Assembly: GCF_011516765.1 (NCBI RefSeq)
Contig: NZ_JAAABN010000002.1
Span: 248,001 to 312,000 of the forward strand
Length of the DNA: 64,000 nucleotides
Reading direction: 5' to 3'
Source: Acetobacter sicerae
Lineage (GTDB): Bacteria; Pseudomonadota; Alphaproteobacteria; Acetobacterales; Acetobacteraceae
The notes below the pieces were generated by a model. The model did not search any database and was not told where the DNA came from. It saw only the letters and a list, made by a program, of their open reading frames with translations. Shown here piece after piece: positions 17,127 through 25,584 of the stretch (its first letter is position 1; every line of letters begins with the position of its first letter). Both the position numbers and the translations under genes were made by a program.

Positions 17127-19712
17127 TTGGCGCGACAGAAAACCTTCTACCGGCCAGACTGACAGACCTGAAAGACATTTCAGAAGATCGTCTATTTCAT
17201 AAGGTTTTTTCAGGACGGGTACATTCGGAAACCGTGCGATGACCGCACTTTCCTCTTCGCATCCTGTCGTAAAGACAAACGGTATGTGTTTTTCGGACAG
17301 ACTTTCCGCAATGGAGAGCGAAGTCTCACCGGCGATGTTGACATCAAGAATGGCCATATCGATGGCAAACCTTCTGATCAGATCAACTGCTTCTGTAATG
17401 GATGCCGCCGGGTGCACCTCCATGTCGGTCTTTTCCTGAAGAGCCTGTTCGACATCAAGCGCGATGAGAAATTCGTCTTCAAGAAGCAGTAAGCTCCTGC
17501 CTGACAGATCACTCGCAAGGACCGGGTCAGCCATTTCATTGCGCTGCCGCTCGGGTTTCGAAAAACCGCTGAATTTTTCTTCCAGATTCTCTCCGGGAAT
17601 ACTGATCTCGACCTGAATGCCTTCCGGCAGGAACTTTCGGACCGCCCTGCCCCCCAGATTGTAATGGATCGCCCTTTCCAGCAGCAGACTGCCGAATCCC
17701 GACTGCTCTGGCTCGGAAATCTCCGGTCCTCCTGTTTCAGACCACAGGATTTTCCAGAAATCGTTTGCCGTATCGTGATGCCACGATACGGTCAGTCTGC
17801 CGGTTCCTGTTGAAAATGCTCCATACTTGGCGGCATTTGTCGCCAGTTCATGCAGCAGCAGCGCCAGAAATGTCGGTGTCTGACCGGTAAGAACCAGAGA
17901 AGGTCCTTCGAGAAAGATGGTCTTTCCGCCAGTATCGTAAGGAGCAAGCTCAGCCTCGAGCAGATCACGGAGTGTGGTGCCAGCTTTCGCCGCCAGCGCC
18001 TGATCGTGGGCATTCGCAAGCGACCGGATACGGCCTTTCAAGGCGTCACTATAATCAACGACGCTGTCCGTATCCTTGGGCTGACGCGCAACAATCGACT
18101 GTACGATCGTCAGGATATTCTTCACCCGATGGTTGAGTTCATCGTTCAATGTGCGCTGCAGGGCTTCGGACTGTATCCGCTCCTGCAATTTATGCTGATG
18201 CGACAGAGCCATGATCTCCATCAGCGTCGTCCGCAGCAGGGACGCCAGTTCCATATCCTCGGCTGTCCACTCAAGGCAGTGGGCGCGGACCTCTTCCTTC
18301 CATAATTCAAAACTGCGTCGTGGCGTCAGACGCGCTCCGTGCGGACCTGTGGTGTAGGTCTTTTTCGGATCGCCCCCCCATAAAACGGTCTGAATGATTT
18401 CTCGACGAAAAATGACCAGATAATCGTCACCCTCCGGCCAGACGGGAATGACCATGGCTCCCGCGATCTCCGACACTCTCCCTTCAAGTGACGGACAATC
18501 ACGGACAAGATGATCACTGACCCATATTTCATGACCTCCCTTCTGCTTCACCAGCGTGAGCAGGTCTCCAATGCAGGCTTCGTCAAGCGTAAGCCTCCTC
18601 GATGTCCAGACTCCATCAAGCCAGATACCGCCACCATCGCACTCGATGATTTCCAGAAGTTCGTGGATACGATTCTGGATATAATCCGAAAAGCTACCGG
18701 ATTCCGTTGCCTTCCGCAGAAAACCGGAAAGGAACAGATGTGTATTTTCCGTCAGCGTCAGCCTGCGCGTTCTGATCAGCGCCACCATCTGGAGCGAGAT
18801 CAGTTCACCCACCATTTTTGCCGTTATACGCTCCGCCATGGTGAGCTGGCGGACTTCATAATGATGGAAAGCGATCAGCCCCCACAGCACGCCATCCACA
18901 ATCAGCGACAGGGACATGGACGCTCTCACGCCCATATTGCCCAGATACTCACAATGAATGGGTGATACGGCCCGAAGGTGCATGTAAGTCATGTCAAGTG
19001 GAGGCAGCCCGGTCTCCTGCACCAGAGGCACAGGCTCAAAAGCCGCATCCGATATTACCCGGATCAGAGAGCGCTCATAAAGTTCGCGGGCCTGACGTGG
19101 AATGTCACCACTGGGAAAATGCTGTCCGAGAAAACTTTCAAGTCCTTCCCTGCGATCTTCGGCGATGACCTTGCCCGACCAGTCCGGAGCAAAACGGTAG
19201 ACCATCACCCGGTCGTAGCCGAAATTCCGACGCAGAAACGGCACAACATTCTGAAGAAGACTGGAAACATCTTTCGGGTTACGAACACTTTCAGCAATAC
19301 GCCGCTGGCGGGTCAGCAGGTCCGCCTGCAACCAGGTGGGCGTAGCCTCTTCACACTCCAGCACAAGCTCGTCGCCAGAATAATGCACCACAATATCCTT
19401 GCGAACATGCTTGAACAGTTTCGCATCAAATCGTATGGCTGGCTTCCCGGATGCGCTCTGACGAGCCAGATCGAGGATATCCGAGGCAACAGTTGCATCA
19501 AAACATGCAGCCAGTGACATGCCCAGCCGAACATTGGACAGGCCAAGATAATGACTGACATTCTCTGAATAGCGTGTCAGACGCTCTCCATTTTCAGAGA
19601 ACACCATGACGCAGCCTTTGGGCTGGATACTGGCTGGAATATGAATGGGCTCACGTTCGCAGGTGGTCAGGTCAGCCTGTCCGAACGCAACATTGTCCAG
19701 ATCAATATCCAT
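17124..19712 (-). CDS. bphP: bacteriophytochrome hybrid histidine kinase (PAS-GAF-PHY-HWE kinase-receiver)
   Basis: 862 aa red/far-red photoreceptor. The N-terminal PAS segment has the biliverdin-attachment cysteine C18 in TTCEREPIHIPASIQP. The GAF domain carries the DIP motif (residues 203-205, PSGDIPRQAR), H253 in VSPIHCEYL and the FHH motif (282-284). The PHY tongue has PRxSF (464-468, PRRSFELW). The kinase is of the HWE type: phospho-acceptor H528 in ELNHRVKNIL, N-box HELATNAAKYG and LWSETGGP. A C-terminal receiver domain follows with phospho-acceptor D790 and K836 (LKKPYE). All key photosensory and signalling residues are present, so it looks functional. It is 4 bases downstream of bphO, which makes the chromophore. 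Confidence 0.93.
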   Translation of the reverse strand: MDIDLDNVAFGQADLTTCEREPIHIPASIQPKGCVMVFSENGERLTRYSENVSHYLGLSNVRLGMSLAACFDATVASDILDLARQSASGKPAIRFDAKLFKHVRKDIVVHYSGDELVLECEEATPTWLQADLLTRQRRIAESVRNPKDVSSLLQNVVPFLRRNFGYDRVMVYRFAPDWSGKVIAEDRREGLESFLGQHFPSGDIPRQARELYERSLIRVISDAAFEPVPLVQETGLPPLDMTYMHLRAVSPIHCEYLGNMGVRASMSLSLIVDGVLWGLIAFHHYEVRQLTMAERITAKMVGELISLQMVALIRTRRLTLTENTHLFLSGFLRKATESGSFSDYIQNRIHELLEIIECDGGGIWLDGVWTSRRLTLDEACIGDLLTLVKQKGGHEIWVSDHLVRDCPSLEGRVSEIAGAMVIPVWPEGDDYLVIFRREIIQTVLWGGDPKKTYTTGPHGARLTPRRSFELWKEEVRAHCLEWTAEDMELASLLRTTLMEIMALSHQHKLQERIQSEALQRTLNDELNHRVKNILTIVQSIVARQPKDTDSVVDYSDALKGRIRSLANAHDQALAAKAGTTLRDLLEAELAPYDTGGKTIFLEGPSLVLTGQTPTFLALLLHELATNAAKYGAFSTGTGRLTVSWHHDTANDFWKILWSETGGPEISEPEQSGFGSLLLERAIHYNLGGRAVRKFLPEGIQVEISIPGENLEEKFSGFSKPERQRNEMADPVLASDLSGRSLLLLEDEFLIALDVEQALQEKTDMEVHPAASITEAVDLIRRFAIDMAILDVNIAGETSLSIAESLSEKHIPFVFTTGCEEESAVIARFPNVPVLKKPYEIDDLLKCLSGLSVWPVEGFLSRQ

Positions 19713-19716
19713 TATG

Positions 19717-20286
19717 TCACGCCGGGTTTCTGTCAGGGAACGCTAAGTTCATCGCGGTCACAGCTTCATCAAAAGTTTCGCAGGCGGCAGACGCCGTGAC
19801 CTCTCGGTCCAGTGCGGCTTCTTTTTCAAGACAGGTCAGAAACTGTTTCCAGCCAGCAAGGGCTGACGTCTGAACCGAAAGGTGACGGGCGCCGGACCTG
19901 TCATTGAAACCGAGTGAAGCCGCCTGCCTGATCACAGAGTGCGCCCCGAGGATCGAACCTTCCAGAACATAAAGCACTCCCATGACACGGGAGTCGCTCG
20001 ACAGATCGAGACCGGATACTCCGGACGGAACGTCCAGTTGCAGCGCGGTCAGGTCAAGGCTCAGCCACCGGGCAAGAAACGTCGGACGCCACGAACCCAG
20101 CCTGTCCGGCCAGGCGGCCAAAGTCGCAAGACGCTGTTCAACAGGTATACGGAAGGCTGCGATACCGCACAGATAACCGACATAGGTTTCACGGGAATTG
20201 ACAGGGCCTATCATCCGATCAAGCGTTGCGTGACGGGACTGCGTCGCAGCCCGAAGATGCGCCCGCAAGGACTTATCGGTCTGCAT
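19717..20286 (-). CDS. bphO: biliverdin-producing heme oxygenase BphO
   Basis: 189 aa heme oxygenase-like protein that opens heme to biliverdin, the chromophore of bacteriophytochromes. The proximal heme histidine is in SRHATLDRMIG near residue 19, and the distal-helix signature is GVLYVLEGSILGAH. Length fits bacterial BphO. It is the first gene of a two-gene minus-strand unit: its stop lies 4 bases before the bphP start. The start is an ATG at 20286, and the 191-base gap to the divergent LPS operon must hold both promoters. Confidence 0.9.
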   Translation of the reverse strand: MQTDKSLRAHLRAATQSRHATLDRMIGPVNSRETYVGYLCGIAAFRIPVEQRLATLAAWPDRLGSWRPTFLARWLSLDLTALQLDVPSGVSGLDLSSDSRVMGVLYVLEGSILGAHSVIRQAASLGFNDRSGARHLSVQTSALAGWKQFLTCLEKEAALDREVTASAACETFDEAVTAMNLAFPDRNPA

Positions 20287-20477
20287 GGATGGCCTGTATC
20301 ATTATCCCGCTCCTGAATCTGGCCATTTTCAGGCGTCAAATTACGATAATGGAATTAGCGTGATCCCCGCAATTGAATGTTCCGACAAAAGATGAAAAAA
20401 ACATATATGTTATTAAGCTGACAGGTCTGTGTGGGTACGTTCTTCCCGCCTCTTCCGCCTCGTGCTAACCGCGCAGG

Positions 20478-22595
20478 ATGCAGCCCGGATCCGCATCCCC
20501 TCCTTTTTCCAGAGCCGACGGAACCACTCTGAGCCGACACCTTCTTGAGAAAGCCATTCATGGCTGGCTCGGCTTCGCCCTGCGCACGACACGCTGGCGC
20601 TTCGAGGCGACGCCGGAAGCCAGAGCCCTTCTGCTGCATGAGCGCGGCGACGGGACGCAACCGGGGCTGCTCGTCGCTTTCTGGCATGAGGCGCTGGCTC
20701 TTTCCCCCGCGCTGTGGTGGTGGACCGAACCACGCAATCCTTCCATGCGGCTGCATGTCCTGATCAGCCGCAACAATGACGGACGCCTGATCGCCCGGAT
20801 TGTCACCCCGTGGAGAATTCCGCCGATCCACGGCTCTTCGGACAAAAAGGGCAAGAACAAGGGGGGTGCTGCGGCCCTCCACCAGATTCGTCAGGCTCTG
20901 GCGCAGGGACATACCGTCGCCGTCATGCCCGATGGTCCCAAGGGACCGCGTCGTGTCATACAACCGGGCATTATCGCGCTGGCGGAAAAGACCGGCATCC
21001 CCATCCTGCCCGTCGGCGTGCAGTGCACCTGCCTGCATGCGCCTTCGTGGGACCGGATGATCGTGCCGCTGCCGTTTGGTCGCGGACGCATTGTCTGTGG
21101 CACACCCGTTTCCGTGGAACCGGGAAACCGAGACGCAGCCAGCCAGACTCTGACCCAGCGCCTGATCGCCGTGCAGGAAGAAGCCGGAACGCAGGCAGCA
21201 ATCTATCCCGACATGCTCGCCACCATGCCGTCGCGGGCCGTCGTGGACGGACCTGTTCATGCGCCAGTCTCGCCGCACAGACCGAAGCCTGTCGGCACTC
21301 CCATCATCTGGTCGATGCTGACCTCCCTGCTCGCCCCCGGTCTGATCGCGATGCTTCGGGTGCGGGTACGACGAGGCAAGGAAATCCGTGAGCGCACCAG
21401 AGAGCGCCTTGGCTTTGCCACGATGCGCCGTCCCGACGGCCCGCTCATCTGGATGCATGCGGCCAGTGTTGGCGAAACCCTCTCCATCATTCCGGTCATC
21501 CGGGCCATTCTGGAAAAAACCTCATTACCGACGGTTCTTGTCACAACCGGCACCGTCACCGCCGCCGCAACACTGGCACGAGAACTACCGGAGGCCATGC
21601 AGGCAGGACGGGTTCTGCACAGTTTCGTCCCGCTCGATGTGCCGCGATGGATCAGGCGCTTTCTGCGTCACTGGCGACCGGACGGACTGGTCCTGACCGA
21701 AAGCGAGCTATGGCCGAACATGGTCGCGGCCTGTAACGTGGCGGGATTACCTGTCATGCTGGTGAACGGTCGTCTGTCCCGTTCGGCGCTGACGGGATGG
21801 CGGAAGCTGCCCCGGATGGGCGAGGATATGATGAGTGCGCTGTCATGGATCGCCGCCCGTTCGCCGGAAGATGCCGCCCGTTTCCGGATGCTCGGCGCAT
21901 CGAACGTGTTCTGTGACGGCGATCTGAAAACAGCCGCCCCGCCCCTCGCCGCGGACGCACATGTGCTAGAGGCGGCTCGCAGAGCCATCGGCGCGCGTCC
22001 GGTATGGATTGCGGCTTCCACGCATCCCGGTGAAGAAAAGCAGGTCCTCGAGGCCGCGAAAATTCTGAGAGCTTCCTACCCTGATCTTCTGACCATCATC
22101 GCACCACGCCACCCCGAACGCGGCGCGGCCATTGCCAATGAGGTAAAGGCAGCTTTTCCTTCCGACGGACAGCCTCCCCGTCGTTCACAGGGCGAATGGC
22201 CTGACGCCTCGGCTCCCGTCTGGATTGTCGATACGCTTGGTGAACTCGGCGTTCTGTTCCGCCTGTCACAGATCGTTTTCATGGGAAACAGCCTGATCGC
22301 CCCGGACAGTCCGATGGAAGGCGGCGGACATAATCCGCTTGAACCGGCCCGGCTGGGATGCGCGATCATGACGGGACCGGCGATCGACAATTTCGAAGAG
22401 ACCTTCGCTGCTCTTGGCAAGGTCGTCATCGTTGTCCGCTCTGCTCAGGATCTAGCGAGCAAGGTCAAAGCCCTGCTCGACGATCCCACGCGGGTAGCAG
22501 CGCTCGGTCAGGCCGGAGAGCGGGTCGCGACACGTGACCAGAACCTGCCATCCCGGCTGGCGGACCTCATCTGCCGAACCTGCGACTGCTCATGA
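20478..22595 (+). CDS. waaA: fusion protein: DUF374 lysophospholipid acyltransferase-like domain + Kdo transferase (WaaA)
   Basis: 705 aa bifunctional-looking protein. Residues about 1-240 are a DUF374/lysophospholipid acyltransferase-like domain (LVAFWHEALAL, MPDGPKGPRRVIQPGIIALA). From about residue 275 the chain is a complete 3-deoxy-D-manno-octulosonic acid transferase, with the GT-B N-terminal motif WMHAASVGET, whose glutamate is the likely catalytic base, plus LTESELWPNM and GGHNPLEPA. It attaches Kdo to lipid A at the inner-membrane face. The two domains are usually separate genes; here the frame is unbroken. The stop overlaps lpxK in ATGA. Confidence 0.88.
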   Translation: MQPGSASPPFSRADGTTLSRHLLEKAIHGWLGFALRTTRWRFEATPEARALLLHERGDGTQPGLLVAFWHEALALSPALWWWTEPRNPSMRLHVLISRNNDGRLIARIVTPWRIPPIHGSSDKKGKNKGGAAALHQIRQALAQGHTVAVMPDGPKGPRRVIQPGIIALAEKTGIPILPVGVQCTCLHAPSWDRMIVPLPFGRGRIVCGTPVSVEPGNRDAASQTLTQRLIAVQEEAGTQAAIYPDMLATMPSRAVVDGPVHAPVSPHRPKPVGTPIIWSMLTSLLAPGLIAMLRVRVRRGKEIRERTRERLGFATMRRPDGPLIWMHAASVGETLSIIPVIRAILEKTSLPTVLVTTGTVTAAATLARELPEAMQAGRVLHSFVPLDVPRWIRRFLRHWRPDGLVLTESELWPNMVAACNVAGLPVMLVNGRLSRSALTGWRKLPRMGEDMMSALSWIAARSPEDAARFRMLGASNVFCDGDLKTAAPPLAADAHVLEAARRAIGARPVWIAASTHPGEEKQVLEAAKILRASYPDLLTIIAPRHPERGAAIANEVKAAFPSDGQPPRRSQGEWPDASAPVWIVDTLGELGVLFRLSQIVFMGNSLIAPDSPMEGGGHNPLEPARLGCAIMTGPAIDNFEETFAALGKVVIVVRSAQDLASKVKALLDDPTRVAALGQAGERVATRDQNLPSRLADLICRTCDCS

Positions 22596-23608
22596 CCGGC
22601 TTTCTCCGCCTGAATGCGCCGTCTTTCTGGTTTCGCCCTCCCGGCCTCATCAGCACGCTTCTGCAACCCATTGCCGCCATTGTCGGTCTGGTGGCGAAAA
22701 AACGCAGGCAACGCCTTGGCTGGCGTGCGTCCGTTCCGGTGCTGTGCGTGGGGAACCTCACGGTGGGCGGGACCGGGAAAACCACAGCCGTGCTTGATCT
22801 TATCCGACGTCTGCACCAACGCGGCGCCGTGGTGCATTGTCTGACACGCGGTTATCGGGGACGGGCAGTGAACGGACAGGCTCCGCTGCGGGTCGATCCT
22901 GCCCATCACACAGCAGCGGATGTCGGCGACGAGCCCCTGCTTCTCGCCGCTACGGCTCCCTGCTGGGTCAGTCCGGACCGTGCCGCGTCAGCCCGCGCCG
23001 CCATTGCAGCTGGAGCCACCTTTCTGATCATGGATGACGGTTTCCAGAATCCGGGTCTGCACAAGGACTTTTCGCTTATTCTGGTGGATGGTGCTGTCGG
23101 GTTCGGCAATCAGTGCGTGCTGCCAGCCGGACCGTTACGCGAGCCGCTGAACACAGGACTGGCCGCCGCGAACGCTATTGTCATCACAGGACAGGACACC
23201 TGTGGTGTTCAGAAAAGCCTTGCAGCCAAAGTCCATTATCCAATCCTGAAGGCGGCATTACGGATGGAATCGTCCATCGCCACCCTCCGTCAGCAGAAGG
23301 TGATCGCCTTTGCGGGGCTTGCCCGTCCTGACAAATTCTTTGCCTGCCTCAGGGAAAATGACGTCATCCCGACGAAATGCGTTTCTTTTCCCGATCACCA
23401 TGCTTTTACCCCCTCTGACCTTTCCCACCTGACCAGCCTCGCCGCACAGCATTCCGCCCTTCTGGTCACCACACCCAAGGATGCCGTACGACTTCCGGAA
23501 GCTTTTCGTCAGAAAGTCAGGGTGGTGGATGTGGGGCTGGAATGGGCGGAAACAGCCCAACTGGATCATATTCTCGACAGTCTGACGGAACGGATGCCAC
23601 GGCCATGA
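22592..23608 (+). CDS. lpxK: tetraacyldisaccharide 4'-kinase
   Basis: 338 aa lipid A 4'-kinase at the inner membrane. P-loop GNLTVGGTGKTTAVLDLI, the LpxK-specific DDGFQN motif in FLIMDDGFQNPGL, and TRGYRGRAV. It starts in an ATGA overlap with the waaA fusion gene and ends in another ATGA with the acyltransferase gene, so the three lipid A genes are translationally coupled. Confidence 0.93.
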   Translation: MTGFLRLNAPSFWFRPPGLISTLLQPIAAIVGLVAKKRRQRLGWRASVPVLCVGNLTVGGTGKTTAVLDLIRRLHQRGAVVHCLTRGYRGRAVNGQAPLRVDPAHHTAADVGDEPLLLAATAPCWVSPDRAASARAAIAAGATFLIMDDGFQNPGLHKDFSLILVDGAVGFGNQCVLPAGPLREPLNTGLAAANAIVITGQDTCGVQKSLAAKVHYPILKAALRMESSIATLRQQKVIAFAGLARPDKFFACLRENDVIPTKCVSFPDHHAFTPSDLSHLTSLAAQHSALLVTTPKDAVRLPEAFRQKVRVVDVGLEWAETAQLDHILDSLTERMPRP

Positions 23609-24561
23609 CTTCAGCTTCCTCCCCTCTCACGACGGATAAAGGTCAGTCCGTGCCGTTTCTCATGAGGCTGGAGGCCCTGACCGCCCGCTGCGCCTTACGG
23701 TTGCTGAGACAGATCCGCCCTGAGACGGCCTCCAATATCGGCGGAAAGCTGTGTTCCAGCATCGGGCCACTTCTGCCTGTCTCGAAAGTGGCCGACACCA
23801 ATCTCCGTCTCGCCATGCCTGAACTGAACAAGGTTGAACGGAAACGCATCGTCAGAGGAGTCTGGGACAATCTTGGCCGCACCGTGGGGGAATTTCCACA
23901 CATCGCGTCTCTGAAGGAAGACACCCCGGAGGGACCGGGCTTTGAAGTGACCGGCAAGGAGCATTTGCTGGCCGTAGCCAAGAGTGGTGGTCCGGTCCTG
24001 TTCGTCTCAGGTCATATCGGCAACTGGGAAATGCTGCCCCCCGGTGTCGCCAAATACGGCGCCGGGTTTGCCTCTTTCTATCGTGCGGCGGGCAATCCAC
24101 TGGTGGACCGGATGATCCGCGACCTGCGCGACGCCGCGATGCAGGAACCTCTTCCCCTGTTTGCAAAGGGCGCGAAGGGAGCCAGAGACGCGCTGCGGTG
24201 GGTGGCGACAGGGCATCGGCTTGGCATGCTGGTCGATCAGAAAATGAATGACGGGATTGAAGCACGTTTCTTCAACCGGCCCGCCATGACCGCACCCGCT
24301 CTGGCGGCCATGGCCCTGAAATTCCGCTGCCCGGTTATTCCGGGACACGTTCAGCGTCTCGGGCCGGCACGCCTGCGGATCGTGGTGGAACCACCAATGA
24401 CCCTGCCGGACACCGGCAACCGGCAGAAGGATGTCGCCACCTTCACCCAGGCTATCAATGACAGGCTGGAAGCATGGATCCGGGCGCGACCCGAGAGCTG
24501 GCTATGGCTGCACCGACGCTGGCCCAAAGAACTGTACAGGATGTCGAATCAGTTCAAATGA
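23605..24561 (+). CDS. lpxL: lipid A biosynthesis lauroyl/myristoyl acyltransferase family protein
   Basis: 318 aa LpxL/HtrB-family acyltransferase that adds a secondary acyl chain to Kdo-lipid A. The catalytic H-(x4)-E motif is in FVSGHIGNWEML, with ASFYRAAGNPLVDRMI and MLVDQKMNDGIEARFF as further family segments. The ATG at 23605 overlaps the lpxK stop; the longer frame inside lpxK is rejected. Whether it is the LpxL or LpxM type cannot be told by eye. Confidence 0.88.
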   Translation: MTSASSPLTTDKGQSVPFLMRLEALTARCALRLLRQIRPETASNIGGKLCSSIGPLLPVSKVADTNLRLAMPELNKVERKRIVRGVWDNLGRTVGEFPHIASLKEDTPEGPGFEVTGKEHLLAVAKSGGPVLFVSGHIGNWEMLPPGVAKYGAGFASFYRAAGNPLVDRMIRDLRDAAMQEPLPLFAKGAKGARDALRWVATGHRLGMLVDQKMNDGIEARFFNRPAMTAPALAAMALKFRCPVIPGHVQRLGPARLRIVVEPPMTLPDTGNRQKDVATFTQAINDRLEAWIRARPESWLWLHRRWPKELYRMSNQFK

Positions 24562-24621
24562 CAGGACGATTCTGAACGGAAAACATGTCTTTCCGCCTAC
24601 AAAACGATCTATTTTTGCGCG

Positions 24622-24667
24622 ATGTGCATATTTTATGTGCATATATTATCCAAAATTGATCAATTTT
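24622..24667. promoter_or_regulatory. direct repeat plus 16-bp palindrome upstream of a small unknown gene
   Basis: Two exact copies of ATGTGCATAT (24622-24631 and 24635-24644) with a 13-base period are followed by the perfect palindrome AAAATTGATCAATTTT (24652-24667). The whole block is AT-rich and lies 155-200 bases before the 24822 gene. It looks like a regulator-binding region; the regulator is unknown. Confidence 0.35.
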
Positions 24668-24821
24668 TATGCTTAATTTTTGTCACACCTTATATTTCTG
24701 TATCTTTTTGATCACAGTTTTTTCGACCTGCCTCTTCTGGAAGCGCTTACCCCTCTTTCGCACTGGCGAGGCGGGAAAGAAGCCCATACCGTTTGCTCAG
24801 AACGTAGAGGAGAGATCAGGG

Positions 24822-25187
24822 ATGTCCCAGGCAATGCAGACCGAACAGTCAGTGTTCCCTTCGAATGTTATCCCATTCCGGATGGCCGTCATTCTGCCGC
24901 GCCATCGGGAATACCTCGCCCGCTGGCTTGAAGCTGGAAAGCGTATGGGCCTGTGTGATGCAGAGATCTGTATCGACGATGAAGCGACCTTCGCTGACTC
25001 TGAGCAGGCGCTGATCTGGGTTCGTGAAAACGCCAGCCCCGCCTATGTCGTTCATCCGGAAGGCACGCACTGGGTTGTCGTTGACGCTCTGCGCGGCAAT
25101 GTCCTCAGCCACGAAAGCTCTTTTGAGATGGCGCTCGACTTTGTCCGTCCGGCCCTTCCCCTGCAGGGATCTGTCGCAGCAGCCTGA
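24822..25187 (+). CDS. conserved-looking hypothetical protein, 121 aa
   Basis: I do not recognise this protein. From the ATG at 24822, preceded by AGGAGAGATCAGGG, it is a soluble 121 aa chain with no signal peptide or membrane segment: PRHREYLARWLEAGKRMGL, CIDDEATFADSEQALIWVRE and HPEGTHWVVVDALRGNVLS are its clearest parts. An in-frame extension upstream to 24669 encodes a hydrophobic stretch but lies in AT-rich leader DNA, so it is judged non-coding. It follows the lipid A operon by 260 bases with its own likely control region. Codon use looks native. Confidence 0.65.
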   Translation: MSQAMQTEQSVFPSNVIPFRMAVILPRHREYLARWLEAGKRMGLCDAEICIDDEATFADSEQALIWVRENASPAYVVHPEGTHWVVVDALRGNVLSHESSFEMALDFVRPALPLQGSVAAA

Positions 25188-25584
25188 TCCCCGCTTTCTG
25201 CTGTATCTTGTAATAATGTCACTCTGATGATGACTGGCCCAGGAAAATAATGGGCCGGCACTGATCAATCATCGGAGACTAAAAGCCTCTTCAGGCTGAC
25301 GGCCATCAGAAAACTGACGCCAGTTCCTTCATCTGAAGACCAAGTTCTGCACTGCCACAACAGAACAGTCTGTTCGAATCTCATATGATCGACAAACAGC
25401 CTTACGAGGCGGAACTGAACTGTCGTCAGCCTGAAATCGACAGCCTACTGTCTTCGTGAAATCAGGTCATCAAAGCACAGGGCCATATCGGCTTCAGGAA
25501 ATTCCATTCCAGCATATCCGCATCTGAACAAAACCGGATCACCACGCAAAACGTGATGATCCGGCCGGAAAATAGCCTCCCAGA
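25188..25584. other. intergenic region between two convergent units
   Basis: 397 bases without a credible gene. It holds a weak hairpin near 25226-25256 (TGGCCC / GGGCC) after the 24822 gene and the receptor terminator at its right end. Nothing else was recognised. Confidence 0.6.
25527..25564 (-). terminator. terminator of the siderophore receptor gene
   Basis: Read on the minus strand, CCGGATCATCACG-TTTTG-CGTGGTGATCCGG forms a near-perfect hairpin followed by TTTTGTT, 20 bases past the receptor stop. Confidence 0.75.

Noticed and set aside
25360-25400. tRNA-like GTTCGAATC string
   Set aside because: No cloverleaf, acceptor stem or anticodon arm can be drawn around it.
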